Assembly (NCBI RefSeq): GCF_040807025.1
Contig: NC_090952.1
Coordinates: forward strand, 17,047,068 to 17,111,067
Reading direction: 5' to 3'
DNA length: 64,000 nt
Source of the DNA: Struthio camelus
Taxonomy: Eukaryota; Chordata; Aves; Struthioniformes; Struthionidae
Of this stretch, positions 37,970-48,718 are shown in pieces. The translations under genes were made by a program, and so were the position numbers. The notes under the pieces are model-generated. The model did no database searches and was not told the origin of the DNA. It saw only the letters and a list, made by a program, of their open reading frames with translations. The number at the start of each line of letters is the position of its first letter. Positions within the stretch are counted from its first letter, which is position 1.

Positions 37970-39173
37970 GGAAAAGCTGGCGTTCCTTCTTCACGGCATT
38001 GCAGTCGCTGGACCGCGTGGAGACTAACAGAGGTGGAGCGTGCGCTTTCGGCTCTTTGATGGTGTGATGTGCGAGTTGGTGCAGGGAGCAACGAAGCCGC
38101 GACCTCCTTGTGGAGAGGCCCCGGTGGCGCGGACAAGCTCTGCGGCTTGGTCCTCCTTTTCTCCAAGGGGCCGGGCTCCCAAAGCATCTGTGCGAGTCAC
38201 GTAAGAAATGTGACCCTTTTTGCCAGGAGATGCAGGAGCAGGGGCGCTGTGTGGGTTCAGCAGCTATTTTCGAAGCCCTGTGCAGGGGTCTTTGGTTATT
38301 CTGCCACCGTGTGGCTGAGAAAAGGCCGTGGGCCGAGGTTTCTGCAGTTGGGGATGAGAGCGCGATTCTCCGAGCAGGACCAGCCCAGCACGTCCCGGGG
38401 GGTCTCGCAAGGGCTGGCCGTGAGGTTTGGGCCTTGGCACAGCCTGCTGTCAGGGAAAGGGGCTTTGCAGCACTGGCCCCGCGGGCACGGTGGCGGAGTG
38501 CTGGGAAGGGACCCTGGGCTTGGCTTGGCGGAGCTGGGGCCCCTTTGGCAGCCGTGTGCGTGGGGGAGGGCACGGTGAGCGGCAGAGGAGGGCTGTCAGC
38601 CTGCCCGAGAGCTGCGCGCCACCGGGGCGCAGGCGGTGGCTGTGGCAGTGCGGTGGGCTTTGCTGCCCAGGCCGCGGGCCAGAGCACCCGCTGCCTTCGG
38701 CCCCAGAGCCATGGCGGGGCTCTGGCCGTGCCCCGCGCGGCTGCTGCCGAGGGGCCCTGAGGCTTGGCTGCCGGGACGCTCTCCAGCCCCGCGCTAGAAA
38801 GCCCTGGGAGGCGAGTGCTGCTCGCACGGCCGCGGGAGGTGCGGAGCACGGAAAGGCAGCCAGCTGTTGGCAGGGTCACGGTGCTTCCCCGCAATGGCAG
38901 GTGGGCACCGAGTGCAGCGTGCCTGGGAGCCAGTGCGAAAGCCCAGGGAGAAAGCGCCGGGCTGCCACGGTGTGGGGCTGTGACGGGCATCCCCTGCCCT
39001 CCCTGTCGCCGTGGCGTGATCCTGGCCAAAGCCAGGCTTGGGCCCAGCTGTGCTGGTGCTGGAGCGTGTGTGAGTGAGTGAGATGTGTGCCCCAAGGCCT
39101 GGGCGTGGGTGAGAGCAGCTCATTGAGAGGAAACACCACCCTCACACGGCGTGAGCTCTGCCTCCTCTTGACC

Positions 39174-39179
39174 TTTATT
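39174..39179 (-). terminator. AATAAA poly(A) signal, array gene copy 4
   Basis: Same signal and GT-rich downstream element as in copy 1. Confidence 0.75.
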
Positions 39180-39573
39180 GCCCCCGTTGCCTCCCCGTGC
39201 TGGTGGCTGTGTGCGAGGAAGGCGCCGGCCCGAGACGGAGGAGCGCGGTGCGGGCAGGCGGGGAGGAGGGCCGGTGCGGTGGCCTGGTGTCGGGGCAGGC
39301 TCTTGCTTTGCGGGCGCGCGCTGGAGCAGGCGCTGGGGCTGGGCAGCGGCAGCAGGCTCTTTGCGTGTTGTCCGGCGGAGTCGTGGGTGTGCGAGCCGGT
39401 GAGTTTGTGGGCAAAGGGGCCGGTGCTTCGCCGGGGCTCTGCTGGGCTCTGGCTGACGTGTTTTGGAGGGCCAGCGTTGCTCTCGTTGTGCCTCAGCGGC
39501 TCTGATGCCCGTTTGCCAGAGAAGGGCCCCAAAGTCGGCGTCAGCGTGCCCAGCCGCCCGGCCTGCCGCCCGC

Positions 39574-41712
39574 TCAGGCCTCGTCGCTGGTGGGTGGTTC
39601 GGGTCCGTCTGAGCCAGGCGCGCCCGCGCTCGTGTTGTGCTCGTCCCGCTCTGTGGCGCTGAAAGGGAAGCAGTGGTTGCGTGCAGTAGCTTTCTGAAGG
39701 GAATATTGCCCAGCCGCAAAGGAAAGGGAGCGGGAGACTAGGTCTGTAAGCCCACAAAGAGGCCGCCAAAGCCCGCGTGCCCTTGAAAGGGGTGCAGGAT
39801 AATCTGCCAAACGTGTCTTGTGCTTTTGCGGTGGTGCGTACCTGTCCAGAGAAGCGCTTCTGCTGAAGTCGTCCGAGTCCGGCGTAGGAGGCGGGGAGAG
39901 AAGAAAAAGGCCACCGTATGGACAGTCCTCGTCATCGTCCCAGGTGCTGCAGAGCTCTATGCTTGCTGTGCTCGGGGAAGCACACCTGGAGCAGGCACGC
40001 TGCAGGCTCGTGGGAAGCTGTGAATAATGACGACGCGTCAGGGGAGGAGCGTTATGTGGGTCCGAGTTTGACGAGGGGAAGGTTGGGAGGGACTCGCTCG
40101 GCTGGAGCGTTTTGTGCCGGAGGCAGAAGAGAACTCACCTGCTGGCAGTGGCCAAGGGTCTGCAGAGCGGATGCCTCGACGTCGTTCTCTGGAGACCTAG
40201 GAACGGCAGAGAGAGGTGTTACTTGTCCTTTGGAGCGGAAGACTAGCAGCGCGTTGCCTTTCCGTAGGCTAAAGCCAAGCCCTTTGCGCGTCCTAGTGGG
40301 GAACGCGTCCTTTGTCCCGTTTGCCAAGGAGAGCGCCTCCGAGACTAGCAGGGCTGGGAGTCTGTGGTCAGGTATGGCGCCTGTAGAAGGGGTGAAAGTG
40401 CCAGCGTGGGAGCTTTCTGGGAAGCCTTGACAGTACAGGGAGGCTGAAGGGGAGCACTTTGTGCAGCTGCGTAAAAGCCGCTTTGCAGTTGTGCTGTTCC
40501 TTCTGCCTGGCCACGAGAGCGGCAGGGCAAGAGAGGACGCCAGCGAAGGGCGCTAGCTAGTTGGATTTAACGTGTTTAAGAGTCATGCCTGGAAGTCCTT
40601 CAGCATCTGTATTTGGGGGCCTGTTGAGGGCAGCTGTAGGCTTCCCGGCCGCTCCGAGGGGTGGCCGAGACCTGGACGGAGGTGAGCCCTTGGCTGTGGC
40701 TTTGTGCCCATGTTTGTGCTGTCCGCCAGGTGTGGAGCAGGAGGTTCAGCGCTCCCAGGGAGTTGCCCTGGGTGGAGCCTGACTCATGCTGCGAGTGGCT
40801 AAAGCTAGGGACCTGCCCACGTGGGGAGCTGCTTTGCTACCTATCCCTTGGGAAGGGAGGTGACTTTTCAAAGTTACTTTTCTTTGCCGGTCTTGAGTCG
40901 GCAGGCAAGCCAAACGCAGCACGTGAAGACGACCACAGCAGCGATGAGCGTCAGAGTGTTTGCGACGATGATGATGGCGGTGTGATTTAGAACGCCCGGG
41001 TCATCCTCTTCAAAGCCGCTGAGGAAGGTTACTGCAAAATAACGGGCAGACAGGAGAGTTTATATGAAAGGTGCGTGCTGTGGTAGGTCAGAGAGAGGAG
41101 GAGGAGGGGGAGGCTGAAGAAAGAAGAGCCCCAGCAGAGCGGCACGTGCTTTTCTGTTGTGGGGACATGATTTCCCAGCACGGGCAGGATGCCGTGCGGT
41201 GTAGGAGTTGAGGGCCGGAGCACTGGGGAAAGAGTGCCGTCCTTCTCCTCTCCCCTCTGTTCCTTGTGGTGGAGTTGCTCCTGCTGTCCTGGCGTGTCCT
41301 TGCTGCAGTGGGAAGAAGGGGGAAGGAGGAGCCTGTTGTCATCAGCAAGACGGAGAAGTGCCGGGAGGAGGGTTGGCAGGTGCTTTTGTGTCCCCAGGGA
41401 GGGCAGCATGGGAGGGCGGCGCAGGCGGCTTTGGAAAGCCGCGTCTGTGCCCGAGAGCTCCTTCTAAAGCGTGCTCGGCTGTGAAAGGGACGCGTCTGTT
41501 CTCGCGGTGCCGGCAGGTGCTCCTAGGCGCCAGCGGAAGCGCTGGCTTCCCCCTGGAAATTCCTCCTTAGCGAATGTTAGTTGGGGGAGAGGAGGTTTTA
41601 CGTTGGAGCGCGTACCTTCAGACGACGCTGAAGCCTCTCTTTCCTCCGGGATGGGGAAGGCTCGTGCGAAAGCACAAAGCCAGAGGCACACCAAGGCAGA
41701 GCAGCGAGCCAT
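39574..41712 (-). CDS. Unrecognised small type I membrane protein, array copy 4
   Basis: Exons 41616-41712, 40878-41031, 40139-40196, 39842-39954, 39574-39658. Coding sequence identical to copy 1 by eye; the variant at 40574 falls in the intron between exons 2 and 3. Confidence 0.75.
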
Positions 41713-41792
41713 GTCTGCTGGTACTGCCAAAGCCGGGTGCGCAAATGAGGCGCGCCGGGCAAGGGGGGCCCTGGGTTGCCCTCGCAGTGCTG

Positions 41793-41800
41793 TGACATCA
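41793..41800 (-). promoter_or_regulatory. CRE-like motif upstream of array gene copy 4
   Basis: Same octamer and spacing as in copy 1. Confidence 0.4.
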
Positions 41801-43392
41801 CAGATGGGCGGAGAGACCTTCTGAAGGTGTCATGAGATCCTCACAACGGGCAGCTGAGCGTGCGCGCGGCCTGCTGGCTCCTTGCACCTGGCAGTGAACA
41901 ACTGCGCTGTCGGTGCCGCCCGCTCGCTCTTCTCCTCTGCGCTTGTCCTTAGTGCTACTTCGTGGAGAGATGGTCTTTCACGGAGCCAGGCAGGCTGGGC
42001 AGATGAGCCTGCGCAGGGCCTGCCTAAGACTGGGGCGGGTGCAGAGAGCGAGGCTAGAAGGCCATTGGGCTCGGTGCGTTTCACGGCAGTAAAACAAGAA
42101 CCGCAGTCAAAGAATAGCCCTGTAAGGGAGCGTATGAGTGGGTACCTCTCCTTTTTCCCCCGTGCCAGGCAAACGCTTCCCTTTCCCCAAAGAAACGGAG
42201 GCCGCGGTGACCCTCCCGTTCCTTCTCGAGCGGCCACGCTGCCCCGGCAAGGCAGTGACCCCCCGGCCGAGCCCGGCCCCTGCCCGCACAGAGGAGGCAG
42301 CAAAACAAGTCCGCCTGGAGCTTCCTGGGCTGTGAGGGAGCCTGTGGGGGAGCCTGTCCCCTGCTGACTCCCCGGGGAGTGCACAGCTGCATTCAGGGCC
42401 GCGTCTCTGGCAGGGGTGGGAAGCGAAGGGGAGCGTCTCCAGAGGGAATTGTAGCCTGTGGGGCTCGAGCGTGTCCCAGCATGCCTTCCGCCAGGGTGAA
42501 AAGGCCGCTTGGCTGTGCGGGCTGCTGCGCTCTCAGCACAGATTGCTAAGGGGAGTGTAAGTGAGAGCTATGTCGGGGGGCACCTTTACTGGTAGGAAGT
42601 CTTTGCACGTCAGGGGAGTCCAGTGGGGCCCTTTCCACCATCGCGTCCCTGTCTTGCGCCTGTGCGTGTGCTGTTGGCAGTCACGCGGGCTTTTGAGGAA
42701 CAGTGCTGCGCGCACAGACAGTGCTTGCTGTGCCTCAAGAGAAATGGCTGTGGCACAGCAGGAGAGAAAGGAGCAGCTCCAGAGCTGTGCCTGGGGACAC
42801 AGGCGGATGCTGCTTGTGCCGTGGTGCGTCCAGGGGAGGGCTGAAGGGTGAGCACCTTGTCTCTGGAGCAGGGTGCAACTGAACTGGGATGTGGGTAAGG
42901 CACAATTTTGTGGGCGTGGTGACATTTGGGGTGCAGGAAGTGGGTGTAGATGCATTTATGGCCTCCTCCTGGGATGTGTGCTGCCTGGTGGTGGGCGGTG
43001 GTGGGTTATTTTTCATGTTGCGATGGCTGGAAGGAGGTCTTGTTGGTCTGAGCACTTGGAGCGCTGGTGTGGAGGCGGTGTCTAGTGAAGACACGGTCAG
43101 CAGTTGGTTTGTTGCTTGTGGAGTTGCTGCTCGCATGAGGTGAGATGCTTGAGGGCAGAGAGGTGTTCTTGCAGACTGTGAGCGCAGGGCTTGGGCTTTT
43201 CGGCTGCTTTGTGTCACAAGCAGATACCCTGAGTCTCTCAGTTGCCCTCGGGTTGCAACGCAGCGTCAGTAGCAGTGTTGTCTGGGGAGCAGCTTGTGTG
43301 AGGCCTGGCTGCCCCAAGGAAGAGTGTGCGGAGCTGCTGGAGCAGAGCTGCGCGCAAAGGTTGTGCTGGAAGGCATCGAGCCCTGGAGTAGT

Positions 43393-43501
43393 AGAGGTTG
43401 GAAGGGCCACCTGGAGGCCACCGAGTGCAGTGGCCTGCCCAAAGCAGGTCTACTTAGACCGGCTGGCCTCGTGCAGTCGAGTCTCCAACTGCCTGAGTCT
43501 G
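43393..43501 (-). mobile_element. CR1 LINE 3'-end relic in unit 4
   Basis: Same relic as in unit 1. The partial unit 5 stops before this point and has none. Confidence 0.7.
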
Positions 43502-44705
43502 GGAAAAGCTGGCGTTCCTTCTTCACGGCATTGCAGTCGCTGGACCGCGTGGAGACTAACAGAGGTGGAGCGTGCGCTTTCGGCTCTTTGATGGTGTGAT
43601 GTGCGAGTTGGTGCAGGGAGCAACGAAGCCGCGACCTCCTTGTGGAGAGGCCCCGGTGGCGCGGACAAGCTCTGCGGCTTGGTCCTCCTTTTCTCCAAGG
43701 GGCCGGGCTCCCAAAGCATCTGTGCGAGTCACGTAAGAAATGTGACCCTTTTTGCCAGGAGATGCAGGAGCAGGGGCGCTGTGTGGGTTCAGCAGCTATT
43801 TTCGAAGCCCTGTGCAGGGGTCTTTGGTTATTCTGCCACCGTGTGGCTGAGAAAAGGCCGTGGGCCGAGGTTTCTGCAGTTGGGGATGAGAGCGCGATTC
43901 TCCGAGCAGGACCAGCCCAGCACGTCCCGGGGGGTCTCGCAAGGGCTGGCCGTGAGGTTTGGGCCTTGGCACAGCCTGCTGTCAGGGAAAGGGGCTTTGC
44001 AGCACTGGCCCCGCGGGCACGGTGGCGGAGTGCTGGGAAGGGACCCTGGGCTTGGCTTGGCGGAGCTGGGGCCCCTTTGGCAGCCGTGTGCGTGGGGGAG
44101 GGCACGGTGAGCGGCAGAGGAGGGCTGTCAGCCTGCCCGAGAGCTGCGCGCCACCGGGGCGCAGGCGGTGGCTGTGGCAGTGCGGTGGGCTTTGCTGCCC
44201 AGGCCGCGGGCCAGAGCACCCGCTGCCTTCGGCCCCAGAGCCATGGCGGGGCTCTGGCCGTGCCCCGCGCGGCTGCTGCCGAGGGGCCCTGAGGCTTGGC
44301 TGCCGGGACGCTCTCCAGCCCCGCGCTAGAAAGCCCTGGGAGGCGAGTGCTGCTCGCACGGCCGCGGGAGGTGCGGAGCACGGAAAGGCAGCCAGCTGTT
44401 GGCAGGGTCACGGTGCTTCCCCGCAATGGCAGGTGGGCACCGAGTGCAGCGTGCCTGGGAGCCAGTGCGAAAGCCCAGGGAGAAAGCGCCGGGCTGCCAC
44501 GGTGTGGGGCTGTGACGGGCATCCCCTGCCCTCCCTGTCGCCGTGGCGTGATCCTGGCCAAAGCCAGGCTTGGGCCCAGCTGTGCTGGTGCTGGAGCGTG
44601 TGTGAGTGAGTGAGATGTGTGCCCCAAGGCCTGGGCGTGGGTGAGAGCAGCTCATTGAGAGGAAACACCACCCTCACACGGCGTGAGCTCTGCCTCCTCT
44701 TGACC

Positions 44706-44711
44706 TTTATT
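44706..44711 (-). terminator. AATAAA poly(A) signal, array gene copy 5
   Basis: Same signal and GT-rich downstream element as in copy 1. Confidence 0.75.
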
Positions 44712-45105
44712 GCCCCCGTTGCCTCCCCGTGCTGGTGGCTGTGTGCGAGGAAGGCGCCGGCCCGAGACGGAGGAGCGCGGTGCGGGCAGGCGGGGAGGAG
44801 GGCCGGTGCGGTGGCCTGGTGTCGGGGCAGGCTCTTGCTTTGCGGGCGCGCGCTGGAGCAGGCGCTGGGGCTGGGCAGCGGCAGCAGGCTCTTTGCGTGT
44901 TGTCCGGCGGAGTCGTGGGTGTGCGAGCCGGTGAGTTTGTGGGCAAAGGGGCCGGTGCTTCGCCGGGGCTCTGCTGGGCTCTGGCTGACGTGTTTTGGAG
45001 GGCCAGCGTTGCTCTCGTTGTGCCTCAGCGGCTCTGATGCCCGTTTGCCAGAGAAGGGCCCCAAAGTCGGCGTCAGCGTGCCCAGCCGCCCGGCCTGCCG
45101 CCCGC

Positions 45106-47247
45106 TCAGGCCTCGTCGCTGGTGGGTGGTTCGGGTCCGTCTGAGCCAGGCGCGCCCGCGCTCGTGTTGTGCTCGTCCCGCTCTGTGGCGCTGAAAGGGA
45201 AGCAGTGGTTGCGTGCAGTAGCTTTCTGAAGGGAATATTGCCCAGCCGCAAAGGAAAGGGAGCGGGAGACTAGGTCTGTAAGCCCACAAAGAGGCCGCCA
45301 AAGCCCGCGTGCCCTTGAAAGGGGTGCAGGATAATCTGCCAAACGTGTCTTGTGCTTTTGCGGTGGTGCGTACCTGTCCAGAGAAGCGCTTCTGCTGAAG
45401 TCGTCCGAGTCCGGCGTAGGAGGCGGGGAGAGAAGAAAAAGGCCACCGTATGGACAGTCCTCGTCATCGTCCCAGGTGCTGCAGAGCTCTATGCTTGCTG
45501 TGCTCGGGGAAGCACACCTGGAGCAGGCACGCTGCAGGCTCGTGGGAAGCTGTGAATAATGACGACGCGTCAGGGGAGGAGCGTTATGTGGGTCCGAGTT
45601 TGACGAGGGGAAGGTTGGGAGGGACTCGCTCGGCTGGAGCGTTTTGTGCCGGAGGCAGAAGAGAACTCACCTGCTGGCAGTGGCCAAGGGTCTGCAGAGC
45701 GGATGCCTCGACGTCGTTCTCTGGAGACCTAGGAACGGCAGAGAGAGGTGTTACTTGTCCTTTGGAGCGGAAGACTAGCAGCACGTTGCCTTTCCGTAGG
45801 CTAAAGCCAAGCCCTTTGCGCGTCCTAGTGGGGAACGCGTCCTTTGTCCCGTTTGCCAAGGAGAGCGCCTCCGAGACTAGCAGGGCTGGGAGTCTGTGGT
45901 CAGGTATGGCGCCTGTAGAAGGGGTGAAAGTGCCAGCGTGGGAGCTTTCTGGGAAGCCTTGACAGTACAGGGAGGCTGAAGGGGAGCACTTTGTGCAGCT
46001 GCGTAAAAGCCGCTTTGCAGTTGTGCTGTTCCTTCTGCCTGGCCACGAGAGCGGCAGGGCAAGAGAGGACGCCAGCGAAGGGCGCTAGCTAGTTGGATTT
46101 AACGTGTTTAAGAGTCATGCCTGGAAGTCCTTCAGCATCTGTATTTGGGGGCCTGTTGAGGGCAGCTGTAGGCTTCCCGGCCGCTCCGAGGGGTGGCCGA
46201 GACCTGGACGGAGGTGAGCCCTTGGCTGTGGCTTTGTGCCCATGTTTGTGCTGTCCGCCAGGTGTGGAGCAGGAGGTTCAGCGCTCCCAGGGAGTTGCCC
46301 TGGGTGGAGCCTGACTCATGCTGCGAGTGGCTAAAGCTAGGGACCTGCCCACGTGGGGAGCTGCTTTGCTACCTATCCCTTGGGAAGGGAGGTGACTTTT
46401 CAAAGTTACTTTTCTTTGCCGGTCTTGAGTCGGCAGGCAAGCCAAACGCAGCACGTGAAGACGACCACAGCAGCGATGAGCGTCAGAGTGTTTGCGACGA
46501 TGATGATGGCGGTGTGATTTAGAACGCCCGGGTCATCCTCTTCAAAGCCGCTGAGGAAGGTTACTGCAAAATAACGGGCAGACAGGAGAGTTTATATGAA
46601 AGGTGCGTGCTGTGGTAGGTCAGAGAGAGGAGGAGGAGGAGGGGGAGGCTGAAGAAAGAAGAGCCCCAGCAGAGCGGCACGTGCTTTTCTGTTGTGGGGA
46701 CATGATTTCCCAGCACGGGCAGGATGCCGTGCGGTGTAGGAGTTGAGGGCCGGAGCACTGGGGAAAGAGTGCCGTCCTTCTCCTCTCCCCTCTGTTCCTT
46801 GTGGTGGAGTTGCTCCTGCTGTCCTGGCGTGTCCTTGCTGCAGTGGGAAGAAGGGGGAAGGAGGAGCCTGTTGTCATCAGCAAGACGGAGAAGTGCCGGG
46901 AGGAGGGTTGGCAGGTGCTTTTGTGTCCCCAGGGAGGGCAGCATGGGAGGGCGGCGCAGGCGGCTTTGGAAAGCCGCGTCTGTGCCCGAGAGCTCCTTCT
47001 AAAGCGTGCTCGGCTGTGAAAGGGACGCGTCTGTTCTCGCGGTGCCGGCAGGTGCTCCTAGGCGCCAGCGGAAGCGCTGGCTTCCCCCTGGAAATTCCTC
47101 CTTAGCGAATGTTAGTTGGGGGAGAGGAGGTTTTACGTTGGAGCGCGTACCTTCAGACGACGCTGAAGCCTCTCTTTCCTCCGGGATGGGGAAGGCTCGT
47201 GCGAAAGCACAAAGCCAGAGGCACACCAAGGCAGAGCAGCGAGCCAT
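45106..47247 (-). CDS. Unrecognised small type I membrane protein, array copy 5
   Basis: Exons 47151-47247, 46410-46563, 45671-45728, 45374-45486, 45106-45190. The 3-bp insertion near 46630 lies in its first intron, so the frame is kept. About 625 bp of upstream sequence remains before the array ends, so any promoter lying farther out would be missing from this copy alone. Confidence 0.75.
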
Positions 47248-47327
47248 GTCTGCTGGTACTGCCAAAGCCGGGTGCGCAAATGAGGCGCGCCGGGCAAGGG
47301 GGGCCCTGGGTTGCCCTCGCAGTGCTG

Positions 47328-47335
47328 TGACATCA
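47328..47335 (-). promoter_or_regulatory. CRE-like motif upstream of array gene copy 5
   Basis: Same octamer and spacing as in copy 1; retained in the truncated unit. Confidence 0.4.
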
Positions 47336-47891
47336 CAGATGGGCGGAGAGACCTTCTGAAGGTGTCATGAGATCCTCACAACGGGCAGCTGAGCGTGCGC
47401 GCGGCCTGCTGGCTCCTTGCACCTGGCAGTGAACAACTGCGCTGTCGGTGCCGCCCGCTCGCTCTTCTCCTCTGCGCTTGTCCTTAGTGCTACTTCGTGG
47501 AGAGATGGTCTTTCACGGAGCCAGGCAGGCTGGGCAGATGAGCCTGCGCAGGGCCTGCCTAAGACTGGGGCGGGTGCAGAGAGCGAGGCTAGAAGGCCAT
47601 TGGGCTCGGTGCGTTTCACGGCAGTAAAACAAGAACCGCAGTCAAAGAATAGCCCTGTAAGGGAGCGTGTGAGTGGGTACCTCTCCTTTTTCCCCCGTGC
47701 CAGGCAAACGCTTCCCTTTCCCCAAAGAGACGGAGGCCGCGGTGACCCTCCCGTTCCTTCTCGAGCGGCCACGCTGCCCCGGCAAGGCAGTGACCCCCCG
47801 GCCGAGCCCGGCCCCTGCCCGCACAGAGGAAGCAGCAAAACAAGTCCGGTTGGAGTTTCCAGTGCTGTTTACAAGCGCAGACAGGGAAGCA

Positions 47892-48718
47892 TGCGACTCA
47901 GAATGGTGCAGCCCATAGAAGAGGGGTTTGTTCTGGGGTGTTCCCCACGAGTTAAGGAACCCCTTAATGTGGTGCACCACAGCCAGAGTCACCACACTGG
48001 GTTTGCCCTCCAGTGAACCCATGAGCCCTGAGCGAACCTAGGCAGCAACACACAAGTGACGCAGCAGTCTCACACTCTAAGCACCTAGGTACTGTGGAAC
48101 TTTGCACTGAGTTAGCTGTTGAACATCCATACTGTTACCTGTTGAACATGCATACTGTTATCTGTTGACCCATCCTGTTGACCATATTGTTATCAGCTGA
48201 GGCCATAGGTTCTGTTGTGTAACTGTGGTCTGGCACGTTCGAATGAATAATAAGCTAAGCCCAGGAAGGATAAAAGAAAGCCAGCCACATACCTCTGTGT
48301 GGACTTGAACTCACCGTCAGCGGGCCTGCGGACCCAACAACCCACTCATCAGCTGTGACGCCCTTGATGCCAACTGCTGGGAAGAACATGAATCACCTTG
48401 GTTCATCTTGAGTGTGGTGAGAACAATCCAGGGAAAACTATACTAGAGGGGTGGCCCATAAGGACAAGGAAGGGTGAGAACAGTCATTGTACTGTGTATC
48501 CGTGGCTTAACCAGAGCTCTGCTATGTGTATTGTATTTTTAGTTCTTTACTATGTTTTTTAGCTTTGCTATACCTGTAGATTGTCTGGTGTTAATTGTTT
48601 AGTGTTGTGCCATGTCCGTCAGATGTGTAGAACCGCTTAGCTCTAATAAATTCTCCTACTTGATCAATGATGATCTCTCGAGTTCAGTGTGACTAACCTC
48701 GAATCCGAAAGAATTTCA
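47892..48718 (+). mobile_element. LTR fossil, right border of the tandem array (probably full-length LTR)
   Basis: About 827 bp from TG (47892) to CA (48718). The first 328 bp match the left border fragment. Beyond that come a TATA-like GATAAAAG near 48269 and AATAAA at 48645-48650 followed by a T-rich stretch, the U3-R-U5 order of an LTR. The ends are approximate and no clear target-site duplication is visible. I recognise no coding parts. The family is unnamed; low divergence from the left copy suggests a young fossil. Confidence 0.65.

Larger units (their letters stand above)
33378..38909. repeat. Array unit 3 (complete)
   Basis: Complete unit. It shares the G at the site of 27664 with unit 4, whereas units 1 and 2 have A. 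Confidence 0.95.
38910..44441. repeat. Array unit 4 (complete)
   Basis: Complete unit. It carries T at the site of 23978 together with unit 5, and C at the site of 25912 together with unit 1. Confidence 0.95.
22314..47872. repeat. Tandem array of a 5,532-bp GC-rich unit, 4.6 copies
   Basis: Units start at 22314, 27846, 33378, 38910 and 44442 with an exact 5,532-bp period; the last is partial and has one 3-bp insertion. Reading the copies side by side I found about a dozen differences across some 25 kb, so identity is around 99.9%. Variants are shared between copies in conflicting patterns (copies 1 and 5 share G at 25538/47669; copies 4 and 5 share T at the site of 23978). That fits unequal crossover or gene conversion. 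The unit is far more GC- and CpG-rich than the flanks. Each unit carries one five-exon gene (minus strand); the four complete units also carry a CR1 relic. Confidence 0.98.
44442..47872. repeat. Array unit 5 (partial, 62% of a unit)
   Basis: Truncated on the right but still containing the whole gene. It has a 3-bp (GGA) insertion near 46630 and private variants at 45783 and 47729. The last 40 or so bases (about 47830-47872) drift sharply from the other copies before homology is lost. Confidence 0.9.

Noticed and set aside
22314-47872. Array as rDNA, histone cluster or ordinary satellite
   Set aside because: The unit lacks rRNA or histone sequence and contains a structured spliced gene with a poly(A) signal, so it is a gene amplicon rather than satellite DNA.
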